From assembly GCA_025370845.1 (NCBI GenBank), contig JAMXFF010000009.1:86776-150775 (forward strand): a stretch of 64,000 bases of DNA, written 5' to 3'. This DNA is from Laspinema palackyanum D2a. Lineage in GTDB: Bacteria > Cyanobacteriota > Cyanobacteriia > Cyanobacteriales > Laspinemataceae. The position numbers and the translations under genes are program-made. Numbering within the stretch: position 1 is the first letter of the stretch; each line of letters begins with the position of its first letter. Shown here one piece after another: positions 1 through 9,064 of the stretch. Below the pieces are notes generated by a model. That model was not told the DNA's origin. It did not search any database and worked only from the letters and a program-made list of their open reading frames with translations.

Positions 1-20
1 AACGACTTCAGTCGTTATCC
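1..20. repeat. REP-like hairpin (family 1), edge copy
   Basis: The window opens with AACGACTTCAGTCGTT, a 7-bp stem around a 2-base centre. The same unit recurs near 4.9, 13.0, 31.6-31.96, 42.3, 46.0, 55.2 and 56.4 kb. The copy may continue beyond the window. Confidence 0.8.
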
Positions 21-83
21 CCCACCCCAACATTCCTACCTCATAACAACATCTTTCCCCGGTTGTTCCTCCTCATCCCATTC

Positions 84-1454
84 ATGAAATTCTTTAAATC
101 GAGTCTAGGCAATGCTCAGAACCTAACAGCACCGATCGCCATTGGACGTGCGGTGCTCAAATTAGCCATTCCGGCGATCGCCCAACTACTGCTACAAGCC
201 TTGGTGTTTCTCGCCGATCGCGCCATGTTGGGTCACTACAGCAGCACCGCCTTAGCCTCCATGCGAATTAGTGGTCCCCTGCATTGGTGTCTCTATAGCA
301 CCCTTTCGGCCTTTTCCGTCGGCACGATCGCCCTCGTTGGACGCGCCGTGGGAGCCCAAGATAAATCCCTCAGTAACGCCACCCTGCGCGCCAGTCTGGT
401 GCTGGCATTCGGGACGGGACTGGCGATCGCCCTCGGCAGCATCCTCGGTTTAAATCCCCTCCTGGCATCTCTTCCCTTCGGAACCCCTCAAGTCCAACAA
501 TCTGCCAGAGATTACCTCCAGATTATCTTCCTGGGAATGCCTCTGCAATTGCTTTCAATTGTTGCTGCTGCCGCATTGCAAGCATCCGGGAATACTCAAA
601 TCCCGTTGTTTGTGGGACTCGTTGCCAATGGGGTCAATATTTTCCTCAACTACTGTCTAATTTTCGGCAATTGGGGCGCACCCACCCTAGGAATAGCCGG
701 TGCAGCGATCGCCAGTGTGACAGCAATGGCAATTAACACTGTGATTTTGGGGATCATTTTGTATCGAGGGACTGCGCGCTTGAGCTTACGCGATCGCGGA
801 GGGGAACTGCAAGCCTTGCGGCGATTATTCCGCGTCTCAGTGCCAACTTTCAACGAACGCCTGTTTCGGAGTTTAGGGTATTTGGGGTTTAGTGCAGCGA
901 TCGCCACCTTGGGGACCGAGGCAATGGCAGCTTATGAGATTACCTTGGGAATTGAGGAAATCTGCTACTACATTGCCGAAGGATTTGGCATTGCCACAGC
1001 GGCGATCGTCGCCCAACAATTAGGGGCAAATCGACCGGATCAAGCCACCACCAGCAGCATTATTGCCACCGGATTAGCCTTGTGCTGTTTGAGTCTGGGT
1101 AGTCTGTTATTTTTGGGAATTCCCGAGGTATTGTTAGGGATTTTTTCCAAAGATAGGGAGATTATTGCGGCTGCTGTGCCTTGTTTATATATCGCTGCAG
1201 TGGCGCAACCGTTTATGGCAATGAGTATGGCCATCGAGCAAGCACTCCGAGGTGCTGGAAATACGAAAACGGCCTTTTATGTCTCGGCGATCGGCTGGTT
1301 TGGGGTCCGATTGTTGGCGACTTATCTGTTTGCGTTTGTGTTGAATTGGGGATTAGTTGGGGTGTGGATCGGTTCTACCTGTGATTGGATGATCCGGGCG
1401 ATGATCCTGGCGATCGTGTTTTGGCGCGGCAACTGGCGTGAGGTGACAGTGTAG
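84..1454 (+). CDS. MATE family multidrug/cation antiporter
   Basis: Inner-membrane exporter of the MATE (multi antimicrobial extrusion) family, which exchanges organic cations or drugs for Na+ or H+. The 456-residue length and about 12 hydrophobic segments in two similar halves fit the family. Recognisable features are the N-terminal stretch with LKLAIPAIAQLLLQALVFLADRAM-type sequence (typical MATE helix 1), an ASGNTQIP motif near the end of the first half and its counterpart RGAGNTKTAF in the second half. I prefer the ATG at 84, which gives MKFFKSSLG, over an in-frame TTG at 63. It stands alone on the plus strand, followed 119 bp later by a TPR gene. The substrate cannot be read from the sequence. 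Confidence 0.92.
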   Translation: MKFFKSSLGNAQNLTAPIAIGRAVLKLAIPAIAQLLLQALVFLADRAMLGHYSSTALASMRISGPLHWCLYSTLSAFSVGTIALVGRAVGAQDKSLSNATLRASLVLAFGTGLAIALGSILGLNPLLASLPFGTPQVQQSARDYLQIIFLGMPLQLLSIVAAAALQASGNTQIPLFVGLVANGVNIFLNYCLIFGNWGAPTLGIAGAAIASVTAMAINTVILGIILYRGTARLSLRDRGGELQALRRLFRVSVPTFNERLFRSLGYLGFSAAIATLGTEAMAAYEITLGIEEICYYIAEGFGIATAAIVAQQLGANRPDQATTSSIIATGLALCCLSLGSLLFLGIPEVLLGIFSKDREIIAAAVPCLYIAAVAQPFMAMSMAIEQALRGAGNTKTAFYVSAIGWFGVRLLATYLFAFVLNWGLVGVWIGSTCDWMIRAMILAIVFWRGNWREVTV

Positions 1455-1573
1455 GGGAAGCACCCTTGGCGATCGCCGCGATCGATTTCTGGTCTTCAAA
1501 GCAGGTAACCCGAGGCGGCATAATAGAAATGAGCCTCTGCTCGTCCACCTTCAGTGCTTTGAGCGCAGCTTTT

Positions 1574-2044
1574 ATGGATAGATCCTCGATAGAACCGTTA
1601 CTGGAAGACCTGAAAAACCCAACGGAGAGAGTCCGCGAGCGCGCCACTCAAGAGCTTTGGCGAATCTGGTTCCACCAAAAAGGCATCTATGGGTTGGACT
1701 TTCTCCAGCGAGCTCAAGTGCTGCTCGATCGCGGCAGTTTGAAAGAGGCAGAGGCGGTGCTAACGGAACTGATTGAAGATCAGCCGGATTTTGCCGAAGC
1801 TTGGAATCGACGGGCGGTTTTGTATTACAGTATGGGCGATTATTACAAAGCGATAGAGGACTGCCGCGTGGCGATCGGACTCAATCCGGTTCATTTTGGA
1901 GCGCTACATGGACTGGGATTATGTTATGCCACCCTAGGAAAGTACCGAGAAGCGATTCAGGCATTCCAACAAGCCCTCGCTATTCAGCCTTTTGCCCTGA
2001 TTAATCAACGTTTAATTTTAGAATGCACCGCTCGATTGAGCTAG
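1574..2044 (+). CDS. Tetratricopeptide (TPR) repeat protein
   Basis: A small cytosolic protein, probably a scaffold for protein-protein contacts. About 156 residues from this start. The first third is helical (EPLLEDLKNPTERV..), then come at least two TPR motifs: AEAWNRRAVLYYSMGDYYKAIEDCRVAIGLNP-type and the following GALHGLGLCYATLGKYREAIQAF-type repeat, each ending in the typical A-x-x-x-x-P. In-frame alternatives are an ATG at 1529 and a TTG at 1466. I chose 1574 because MDRSSIEPLLEDLKNP begins the conserved-looking domain; no clear ribosome site decides it. Partner unknown. It follows the MATE gene on the same strand and could be co-transcribed. Confidence 0.8.
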   Translation: MDRSSIEPLLEDLKNPTERVRERATQELWRIWFHQKGIYGLDFLQRAQVLLDRGSLKEAEAVLTELIEDQPDFAEAWNRRAVLYYSMGDYYKAIEDCRVAIGLNPVHFGALHGLGLCYATLGKYREAIQAFQQALAIQPFALINQRLILECTARLS

Positions 2045-2046
2045 GG

Positions 2047-2115
2047 TCAAGTGTCAATTGATAATTGTCAATTGATAATTGATAATTGATAAAGAGCCAT
2101 TGTCAATTGATAATG
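2047..2115. repeat. Short tandem-like TCAATTGATAAT repeats
   Basis: An AT-rich run made of four or five degenerate copies of TCAATTGATAAT just after the TPR stop codon. It is simple-sequence expansion with no coding potential. Confidence 0.7.
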
Positions 2116-2130
2116 GAACCCGGAACTCTA

Positions 2131-2160
2131 AAAAAAAACTACACGAACCTCGTGTAGTTT
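2131..2160 (-). terminator. Intrinsic terminator for the minus-strand gene at 2321-2521
   Basis: An 11-bp perfect stem, AAACTACACGA paired with TCGTGTAGTTT around a 3-base loop (2136-2160). Read on the minus strand it is followed by eight T residues (2138-2131). It could also stop plus-strand transcription of the TPR gene less efficiently. Confidence 0.75.
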
Positions 2161-2320
2161 GAACCCAAATATCTCACTAAATTGTTAATTTAAGAAGGAA
2201 TTTAAAGTTGAATTGATGAGGGAATTTAATGTTTGAATCGAGAGATAAAGAGAGTCAGGGTTTAAATTTTGAGTAGTTTTTAGAAAGCATCAGGGGAGCA
2301 AAGGTCCAGGGTTCGGGTGA

Positions 2321-2521
2321 TTACTCGGTGACTTTAATCCATCCTCGGCGCACGGCGTGCTGTAGACGGTCGATCGCCGCATAGTCTTCAGAATTGAGGG
2401 TATCTTCTACAAGGGCAGCCATCAAACCTTCCCGTTGATTGACCGTTAGGGAACCGGCATTCCAGGCTTGACCGAAGACTTCAGCAATCAGGGAGGTGGA
2501 GTAAAGGGTAGGTACTTGCAT
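2321..2521 (-). CDS. Small conserved cyanobacterial protein (66 aa), unknown function
   Basis: A 66-residue soluble, mostly helical protein beginning MQVPTLYSTSLIAEVFG. It has no transmembrane segment, cysteines or recognisable motif. The sequence has normal amino-acid composition and an ATG start, and a strong intrinsic terminator lies about 160 bp downstream on the same strand, which supports real transcription. I recall similar short proteins in cyanobacterial genomes but cannot assign a function. It is isolated between convergent and divergent neighbours. Confidence 0.7.
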   Translation of the reverse strand: MQVPTLYSTSLIAEVFGQAWNAGSLTVNQREGLMAALVEDTLNSEDYAAIDRLQHAVRRGWIKVTE

Positions 2522-3072
2522 GGCGAGGTGTGGTTGAACTCTACCCTTTTAATATCGCCTGAAATTCAAGCTTTTACAGCGATCGCAAGGGTGGGTAGCT
2601 CGTGATAATCGTCAAAAGGGGCGGTGATTTAAAGCCCAGGGCAACAGCGGATCGGATCAGAGGTCGGTTGTGATCTGCATCACGGGAAATCGGGAAAGCA
2701 GCCCCCGAATCAGACCCCGTTATCATCCCCCAGAGGCCAAACAGCGGGAAACGCTTTAAATTCTCAAGGGAGTCAATTCTCGGAAAAGATCGGGATAGAC
2801 TGACTGTTCTGGCGTATTGCTAATCCAGACGAGAATGCCACCGAACCTGGAGAATCGCGATCGCCCGGGAGAATCACTGGATTTTTTCGGGCGATCGCAA
2901 TCCCGACTGGGGAACCGTAAGCAACCCCTGGAACTGCTGCCCAGTCGGTTCGGTCAGCGTCTCGAAGCTCTCAGAATTTAGAGTAGATCCCGGGATGATA
3001 GAATTCCCAATCTACGCTAACGTTATTAAGATCGTTGATGCAACGCGGGGTATCCAGCGGGATTAGATAGAC
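2522..3072. other. Intergenic region with no gene seen
   Basis: About 550 bp between two divergent genes. It contains several HIP1-type GCGATCGC/CGATCG sites and one CRP-like palindrome (listed separately). No convincing open reading frame or RNA gene was seen. Promoters for both flanking genes must lie here, but no hexamers could be assigned with confidence. Confidence 0.6.
2669..2684. promoter_or_regulatory. Candidate CRP-type (SyCRP1-like) binding site
   Basis: TGTGATCTGCATCACG matches the CRP-family consensus TGTGA-N6-TCACA except for its last base. It lies between divergent genes: about 150 bp upstream of the small minus-strand gene and about 390 bp upstream of the GHL10 gene. A CRP-type regulator is encoded at 39655-40338, though whether that protein reads this site is unknown. 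The match alone is short enough to occur by chance. Confidence 0.35.
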
Positions 3073-4806
3073 ATGAAATTGATGCGCTTAGTATTCCGAA
3101 TTTTCCAGCCCAGACAACCGATGCGCCGAAACGGTGCGACAGGCAATTTATCAACAGACCTGTGGTCCCTCTATCGGCGCATCGTCCGGACTTTTTTCAC
3201 GGGAAATCCACTCAAAATCCAGTTTGCAGTCTGGGGTTGTTTACTGTTGTTATTGCTCAACGTTCCACCGGGGACCGCGCAGTATCCGCGCCCGGTGATG
3301 CCCCCTGCGGTTGCGCCCCCCACTGCAGTCCCTGCACCCATCAACAACCCTGGAGTTGAGCGGAATTCCCCTGAAATGACCCAACTCCAATTTCCACTGC
3401 AAGGCGATGATCGAGTTCAAAAACTCGTCAGCGTCGGCCATCAGCACGAATTTCGCGGGGTTTGGGTGGCATCGGTGGCTAACATTGATTGGCCCTCGGC
3501 CAGCAATCTGTCCGTAGACCAGCAAAAAGCGGAACTGGTGGACATTTTGGACCAGATGCAATCTTTAAATTTGAATGCTTTGGTCCTGCAAATTCGCCCG
3601 AATGGAGACGCCTTTTATGCGTCGCAAATTGAACCTTGGAGTGGATGGCTGACGGGAACTCAGGGACAAGCGCCCCAACCTTTTTATGACCCCTTGGAGT
3701 TTGCGATCGCCGAAAGTCACAAGCGCAATATCGAGCTTCATGCTTGGTTTAATCCCTACCGCGCTAAAATGCCGGGAGAAAAATATGGCCTAACTCCCAA
3801 CCATATAGCCTCCATGTTTCCCCAATATGCCTATCAATATGGGGATTTACTGTGGATGGACCCCGGGGCTAAAGAGGTCCAAGACCGGGCTTATAACGTG
3901 ATTATGGATGTGGTCCGGCGCTATGATGTCGATGGCATTCATATTGATGACTATTTCTATCCCTATCCACAAGAAGGGGTGCGCTTCCCTGATAACGCGA
4001 CTTATGCCGCCTATCAAAGCAGTGGCGGAAACCTGGGACTCTCCGATTGGCGCAGAAAAAACGTCAATGATGCGATCGAACGGATTTGGAACGGCGTCAA
4101 AACCGAAAAACCCTACGTTAAATTTGGGATTAGCCCCTTTGGAATTTATCGTCCTGGAAAAGTCCAGGGAATTGTTGGGTTTGACCAATTTGATGGACTC
4201 TATGCCGACGTTAAAAAATGGTTAGATGAAGGGTGGCTTGATTATCTAGCCCCTCAACTCTATTGGCGGATCGACCCTCCCCAACAAAGCTATCCGGTTT
4301 TATTAAACTGGTGGAGTCAAAATAATCCCCTGCGTCGTCATATTTATGCCGGAAACTATCTGAGCAAACTCGATGGCAGTGGTTGGCCGATTTCCGAGTT
4401 TGAAAGACAGGTGGAAATTTCTCGCCAAGCGGTGGATCAACTGTCCCTGGGTAATATTTTCTTTAGCATGAAAGTGTTTAAGGAAAATTGGTTAGGAATC
4501 AACGAGCGGTTTAGAGCAGCAGTCTATCCGTCTCAGGCACTGCCTCCGACGATGCCTTGGTTAGATGCAGTTCCACCGGCAGTTCCCACAGGTGTTCGTG
4601 CCAGTGAGAATGCGATCGCCTGGAATTCCGGCAATAATGACATTCGCTACTGGACCGTTTATCGTCGCAACGGCAACCAATGGCAACTGGTCAAAGTTCT
4701 CAATTCCGGTACCAATTCCATCACCGGATTGCAACCGGGAAGTTATGCCGTTTGTAGTGTAGACCGCATGGCAAATGAAAGCCCCGGCGTTGTCGTTTCT
4801 TTATAA
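3073..4806 (+). CDS. Secreted glycosyl hydrolase-like protein, GHL10 (DUF187) family, with C-terminal Fn3-like domain
   Basis: Predicted extracytoplasmic glycosidase-like protein of 577 residues. A positively charged N-terminus leads to a hydrophobic segment at about 51-66 (VWGCLLLLLLNVPPGTA), probably a long signal peptide or anchor, then a proline-rich linker. From about 125, EFRGVWVASVANIDWP begins the GHL10/DUF187 TIM-barrel domain, which includes LNALVLQIRPNGDAFY and DGIHIDDYFYPYP (about 286-298), a likely active-site strand. After about residue 500 comes a fibronectin III-like domain (VPTGVRASENAIAW..). The family is linked to cell-envelope polysaccharide processing, but the substrate is not known. 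A strong terminator follows at 4881-4912, so the gene is probably monocistronic. Confidence 0.9.
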   Translation: MKLMRLVFRIFQPRQPMRRNGATGNLSTDLWSLYRRIVRTFFTGNPLKIQFAVWGCLLLLLLNVPPGTAQYPRPVMPPAVAPPTAVPAPINNPGVERNSPEMTQLQFPLQGDDRVQKLVSVGHQHEFRGVWVASVANIDWPSASNLSVDQQKAELVDILDQMQSLNLNALVLQIRPNGDAFYASQIEPWSGWLTGTQGQAPQPFYDPLEFAIAESHKRNIELHAWFNPYRAKMPGEKYGLTPNHIASMFPQYAYQYGDLLWMDPGAKEVQDRAYNVIMDVVRRYDVDGIHIDDYFYPYPQEGVRFPDNATYAAYQSSGGNLGLSDWRRKNVNDAIERIWNGVKTEKPYVKFGISPFGIYRPGKVQGIVGFDQFDGLYADVKKWLDEGWLDYLAPQLYWRIDPPQQSYPVLLNWWSQNNPLRRHIYAGNYLSKLDGSGWPISEFERQVEISRQAVDQLSLGNIFFSMKVFKENWLGINERFRAAVYPSQALPPTMPWLDAVPPAVPTGVRASENAIAWNSGNNDIRYWTVYRRNGNQWQLVKVLNSGTNSITGLQPGSYAVCSVDRMANESPGVVVSL

Positions 4807-4856
4807 CTTTAAATCGGATTAAATTAGCCCCCCACCCTCAAATGCGAGGCTAATCG

Positions 4857-4940
4857 TTCGTAGTAACGACTTCAGTCGTTAAAAAAAAGCCCGCTCAGGT
4901 GGGCTTTTTTTATTTTTCGTAGTAACGACTTCAGTCGTTT
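4857..4940. repeat. Two REP-like hairpins (family 1) flanking a terminator
   Basis: Two direct copies of CGTAGTAACGACTTCAGTCG, at about 4858-4880 and 4918-4940, separated by the terminator at 4881-4912. Both are in the same orientation. Confidence 0.85.
4881..4912 (+). terminator. Intrinsic terminator, bidirectional in appearance
   Basis: An AGCCC-GC...GT-GGGCT stem around TCAG, preceded by eight A and followed by seven T, so it could act on both strands. It probably ends the GHL10 transcript. Confidence 0.8.
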
Positions 4941-5028
4941 CTTCCATCCCGCTGTAAAATTATGCAGTAAAATTGTTATATTAAATCAAAGAATACCCCA
5001 TTGAATGGGAGTGTTTCGAGGTAAAATA

Positions 5029-5586
5029 ATGGTCCAAAAGTTTTATACCTTAACCGATGAAGAACTGATGCAAGTCAGTTCACAAAACCCTGAATTGAGA
5101 TTTGAACGGAATGCAGATGGAACGTTAGAGACTATGCCACCCACTGGAGGAATTTCTAGTAATCGAGAACTAAAAGCAGGTGCCTATCTATTGTATTGGG
5201 TAGAACAGCACGATTTGGGGGAAGTCTTTAGTTCAAGTTGTGGGTTTAAATTAGCCAATGGTGCAGTGCGATCGCCTGATGCTGCCTTTGTGGCGAAAGG
5301 ACGTTTACCCGCAGGATGGGATCAAGGAACCGATGAATTTTTAAATCTCCCTCCCGATTTTGTCATAGAAATTCGCTCCAAAACGGACGGACTAGAAAAA
5401 CTCCAGGATAAAATGCAAGAATATATTGAAAATGGAGTGCAGTTGGGATGGTTAATCGATCGCCAAAATCAGCAGGGATTCGTTTATCGTGCTGACGGGT
5501 CCATCACCCAATATCCCGCAACCGCAATCTTAAATGGTGAAAATATTGTCCCGGGTTTCACCTTAGCACTCAAATCCCTGCTTTAA
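5029..5586 (+). CDS. Uma2 family (DUF820) PD-(D/E)xK endonuclease-like protein
   Basis: A 185-residue protein of the Uma2 family, which is expanded in cyanobacteria and has a restriction-endonuclease-like fold. Its biological role is largely unknown. The core is visible: a helix-rich start (FYTLTDEELMQVSSQNPELRFERN), RSPDAAFVAKGRL (the conserved Asp), then FVIEIRSKTDGLEKLQDKMQEYIENG (catalytic-type Glu and Lys) and a WLIDRQNQQGFVYRADG strand pair. I chose the ATG at 5029 because GAGGT lies a few bases upstream; another ATG at 5005 adds eight residues. It is isolated, with convergent neighbours. Confidence 0.88.
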   Translation: MVQKFYTLTDEELMQVSSQNPELRFERNADGTLETMPPTGGISSNRELKAGAYLLYWVEQHDLGEVFSSSCGFKLANGAVRSPDAAFVAKGRLPAGWDQGTDEFLNLPPDFVIEIRSKTDGLEKLQDKMQEYIENGVQLGWLIDRQNQQGFVYRADGSITQYPATAILNGENIVPGFTLALKSLL

Positions 5587-5608
5587 GGCTGGGGTAAATT
5601 AGACCTCT

Positions 5609-7057
5609 TTATTCTAATGTCCTCACCGTCAAAACTTGAGGCGGGACTGAATCCGGAGGATAGAGAAAATCAACCTGGACCGATCGCACCTCATTCGGGG
5701 CTAAATTTAAGGTTACTAATGGATCGAGAATCTGTCCCCGACGATGCCATAAATGTAGATAACGGGTGATGTTTTCTCCGTTATCATCGGTGTAACGTAA
5801 GCGGACCGTTGAGCGGAAAAAGGGATAATCCCACGGGGGTTGACGAAAGATTAATCCGCCTTTGGATAAGCGTTCCTCTTTCATCGGAGTTTCTAAGGTA
5901 ACTGCCACCTGTTGCGGGCGATCGCTCTCGTTTCGCAGGGGTAGGGTCAAATCATAATGCACGCCATAATTCGCATGGGATTCATAGGCTGTATCGGGAT
6001 AGCGAACTAATAGCTTGGCCGCTTGACTTTGACCTGTTCCTAATGTCCCTGCGCGTAAGGTACTAATCACATAAGACACCGCTTTTGCTGGGTCTGGAAG
6101 TGCTAAATACTCACTCCCTTCATCCACTAAATTCGCCTCCCATTTTGACCCTTCCTGAACTCCAGCCACCCGACTATAAATCAATTGACCACTGACTTGT
6201 TCCGGTGGACTGGGGGTTTTGTCTCGGGGTAAAGCTAAATTTCCCGTAGTTAAAAGTTGCTGCCATTCTGCCAAATTTGGGGCGCGTTCGGTGCCATTGG
6301 CATCGGTTTTAGCATACAGCGCTAAAGATGCCAAATATACCGGCCCATCACTCTGTAATCGCAGAAAGGTAGAACGACCATTAATCGGTTTTTCTAAGCC
6401 TTTGACGGGAATCGGATGATTCATTAACATCTGATTTTCTCCTGGTGGAATAACCAAGGTTTCGGGTAAATCTGCTTGTCTTATGCCGCGCAATACATTA
6501 TCAACAGCGCGAATTCCTGGCCCTGAATAAATCTCCCCATTGGGATTTTCACTCATTGCCGGTTTTTCTTTGAAGGGAGCATCGGGTTCTAATAAATAAC
6601 TCGCCCCTTCGGGGACGGTTATCGTAACAGGTTCCGGGCCAGGATTATTGACTAGAATTCCGATATAGAGGGTTTGTAAATTGGGGGGAGTATGGGTAAA
6701 ATGGTGAGCAAATAGCTCAAATTTATCGTTAAATGCAAAGTTGAGATGGGCGCCGGGGACTTGCTTGCCTTCTGGGGGGAAGGTGGAAAGTAAAATGCCT
6801 TCAACTTTGACCCATTCGGGGCTGTTACTATTAAACATGGGGACTTGATCTAATCCACCGGGAAGCGATCGCACCTCGTTGGATTGCACAATTTCTTGAG
6901 GGGATGCCGCTTGTGCCGAGTTGGACGGTTTACCATCGGGAATTCCTGCATCAATTCCCGGTTGGTTGGGGTCAACCTTCGTAACACATCCGCCTATAAA
7001 TATCACTAACAGCCAACAGAAAGTTATAGTGTTCAACCGACTGACCCAAGTCTGCAT
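5609..7057 (-). CDS. DUF3370 family lipoprotein
   Basis: A 482-residue exported protein typical of cyanobacteria. The N-terminus has a hydrophobic segment ending in a lipobox-like IGGC at about residues 21-24, so it is probably lipid-anchored. The mature protein contains RSLPGGLDQVPMFNSNSPEWVKVEGILLSTFPP-type sequence that I recognise as the DUF3370 core, then NFAFNDKFELFAHHFTHTPP and a largely beta-strand body to the C-terminus. No catalytic motif is apparent and the function is unknown. It converges on the Uma2 gene with 22 bp between stop codons and has no operon partner. Confidence 0.88.
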   Translation of the reverse strand: MQTWVSRLNTITFCWLLVIFIGGCVTKVDPNQPGIDAGIPDGKPSNSAQAASPQEIVQSNEVRSLPGGLDQVPMFNSNSPEWVKVEGILLSTFPPEGKQVPGAHLNFAFNDKFELFAHHFTHTPPNLQTLYIGILVNNPGPEPVTITVPEGASYLLEPDAPFKEKPAMSENPNGEIYSGPGIRAVDNVLRGIRQADLPETLVIPPGENQMLMNHPIPVKGLEKPINGRSTFLRLQSDGPVYLASLALYAKTDANGTERAPNLAEWQQLLTTGNLALPRDKTPSPPEQVSGQLIYSRVAGVQEGSKWEANLVDEGSEYLALPDPAKAVSYVISTLRAGTLGTGQSQAAKLLVRYPDTAYESHANYGVHYDLTLPLRNESDRPQQVAVTLETPMKEERLSKGGLIFRQPPWDYPFFRSTVRLRYTDDNGENITRYLHLWHRRGQILDPLVTLNLAPNEVRSVQVDFLYPPDSVPPQVLTVRTLE

Positions 7058-7339
7058 AAAATTTCATGCCCAGTAATTAGTCTTTTATAGAGCGAGTCTC
7101 ACGCCGTCTAGCCCTTTGGTGACCCAGGTTACCCGAGCTAAATACAATCCTGAAGCGATCGCGGTTTGTTCTAAGATATTTTGAAGAAAGGCCACTCGAA
7201 TTGTTAGGTTCTTAAATTAAGCGGTTTAATGTTATTGATAAAGTTATTGATAATGCAGGTTCAACCGGGTTGACTTATCCAACTGATGAGGAATCCAAAT
7301 AGATGGAGCAGTTTCAAGAACAACCCGGTTGGGATGGTA

Positions 7340-7696
7340 TTAGCGGACTAAGGTTAGCTCTTTTTCTTCCACAACCGATGCCTGGGGTTCAGTGACTTCC
7401 GTGGGGAACACTTCCGATGCCAGAATCAACTCATCTGTTGAGGAAAATTCGGGATGTTCGGGACTGCGATCGCCAGCCAGACGACGGATTGCCAAAATAC
7501 TAGCACCGGCTGCTAATACTGCACCGCCTAAAAGAGCAGCTTTCGCCCCTACGGCAGGATGGGAGAGATTTTGAGTCGATTGACCCGCGCCTTTAGCAAA
7601 GGGACAGCCAAGTGCCTGCGCCTCTGAGGTGATTAAAATGCCGCTGGCAACAGCCGCAGTAGAAAGAATTCCGGCTAAAACGTGCTTAGGTTTCAT
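7340..7696 (-). CDS. Small exported/membrane protein, unknown function
   Basis: About 118 residues from the ATG at 7696; an in-frame TTG at 7744 would add 16. MKPKHVLAGILSTAAVASGIL followed by EAQA is a good signal peptide with Ala-x-Ala cleavage before LGCPF. A second hydrophobic segment (AALLGGAVLAAGASILAI) near residues 55-72 would anchor it, leaving an acidic C-terminal tail (VEEKELTLVR). No family was recognised. It is isolated on the minus strand, 282 bp from the DUF3370 start and divergent from the HAD gene. Confidence 0.65.
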   Translation of the reverse strand: MKPKHVLAGILSTAAVASGILITSEAQALGCPFAKGAGQSTQNLSHPAVGAKAALLGGAVLAAGASILAIRRLAGDRSPEHPEFSSTDELILASEVFPTEVTEPQASVVEEKELTLVR

Positions 7697-8227
7697 CAGC
7701 AATTTTTTAAAAGAAAGGACAACGCTTTTCCCTATTATGTACAAAATTTTAAAAATGGCAAGGGCGCTCAGGGAACCCCTGATTTCTGAGTTTTACAGAG
7801 TGGGCTAACTCTCGTTGAGGGCTGCTTGCGGTGACCCCCCATTGAGTTCCCTCGGGTGGCGGCAACGAGATGGATCTCGGGTCATGTTAATAATGCCTCT
7901 GTCTATAGGTAGATTTTAGGATAAGTTTCCCCAGTTGTCAGTGGGGGGCATTATCTAACGTAAAATTAAAATCACGGGAGAAAACCCGGTGGTGTTCCAT
8001 GTCCGTTCGGATGCCACCCCTAATGATTTTATTCCGTGGGGGGGATGTTTCGGAAGTGGATAGAGAGGGGTTGGATCTTTCCGATGAGCGCTGGGGGGAG
8101 TTAAGAGGTGAAAAAGTCAGGATTTAAGGGTTTTCATCGCTGCAATTGCCCAAATTTTGCCCGATTCGAGAGTTTTACCTCGTCAAGTAGAGTTAGATAG
8201 ATTGTAGAAGAATGATAGAGGAAGTCG
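7697..8227. other. Intergenic region with no gene seen
   Basis: About 530 bp between divergent genes. The only structure I see is a weak CCCCA...TGGGG inverted repeat near 7931-7950. No coding or RNA gene was identified. Confidence 0.5.
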
Positions 8228-8866
8228 ATGGCAGCTAGAATAATTTTGTTTGATTTTGATGGGACCATTGCAGACAGCCTAGATTCTATTGTAAAAATCA
8301 CTAATCGCTTGTCAGGAGAATTTGGATATAAAAAAACTACCGAAGAAGATGTGGAAAACTTGAGGAACATGAATTCATTGCAAATCATTAAAACTTCAGG
8401 AGTGCCGATTTTTAAAATTCCTTTCTTGTTGCAAATGGTTAAACTAGAGTTAAATCATGAAATTCAAAATTTAAAACCCACTGCGGGAATTTTAGAATCT
8501 TTGCATACCCTCAAGCAGAAAGAGCATAAACTCGGAATCGTAACCTCTAATTCCCTGGAAAATGTTAAGGCATTTTTAGAAAGGAATGAAATGACTAAAT
8601 TGTTTAGCTTTATTCATGCCGGTTCTACCTTGTTTGGCAAGAACAAAGCGATTAGAAGGTTTTTAAAAAAAGAAGGGGTTTCCCCAGAATCCGTCATTTA
8701 TGTTGGAGATGAAACCCGAGATATAGAAGCGGCTAAAAAAGCTAAAATTAAAGTCATTGCTGTAACTTGGGGATTTAATTCTAAAATGGTTTTGGCTAAA
8801 CATAACCCCGACTTAGCAATTGACAAACCCCAAGACTTGATTGCGGCGATCGAACGCTTGCAGTAA
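8228..8866 (+). CDS. HAD-superfamily phosphatase (phosphoglycolate phosphatase-like, subfamily IA)
   Basis: A 212-residue cytosolic haloacid-dehalogenase-type hydrolase. Motif I is FDFDGTIADS at about 8-17 with the nucleophilic Asp, motif II is GIVTSNS near 107, a Lys lies in GKNKAIRRF, and motif IV is VGDETRDIEAAKKA near 158-171. The helical cap between motifs I and II is of the HAD-IA type, as in Gph-like enzymes acting on small phosphoesters; the substrate is uncertain. The gene is visibly richer in A and T than its neighbours (many AAA, AAT and TTT codons), which hints at separate ancestry. It stands alone. Confidence 0.88.
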   Translation: MAARIILFDFDGTIADSLDSIVKITNRLSGEFGYKKTTEEDVENLRNMNSLQIIKTSGVPIFKIPFLLQMVKLELNHEIQNLKPTAGILESLHTLKQKEHKLGIVTSNSLENVKAFLERNEMTKLFSFIHAGSTLFGKNKAIRRFLKKEGVSPESVIYVGDETRDIEAAKKAKIKVIAVTWGFNSKMVLAKHNPDLAIDKPQDLIAAIERLQ

Positions 8867-8983
8867 CCCAGCCAACTCTATGATTTAGACTCTTATAGGA
8901 TGCCTTTTAAAAATCAAAATTTTGGCGTCATTCCCGAATTCAACTGGCCCCCATGATGGAGACCGGAGGGGAAGTCTAAAAAA

Positions 8984-9064
8984 TAGACCTCTTGCAAAAT
9001 AACGGATTGATCCCCCCAACCCCCCTTAAGAAGGGGGGCTTAAGAGATTTATGCAAGAGGTCTA
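8984..9064. mobile_element. MITE-like element, copy M1 (81 bp)
   Basis: Terminal inverted repeats TAGACCTCTTGCA and TGCAAGAGGTCTA bracket a short palindromic core made of GATCCCCCCAACCCCCC and its GGGGGG counterpart. There is no coding capacity. Longer relatives occur at 21785-21922 and 31599-31733, and a fragment at 18890-18911. Confidence 0.75.
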
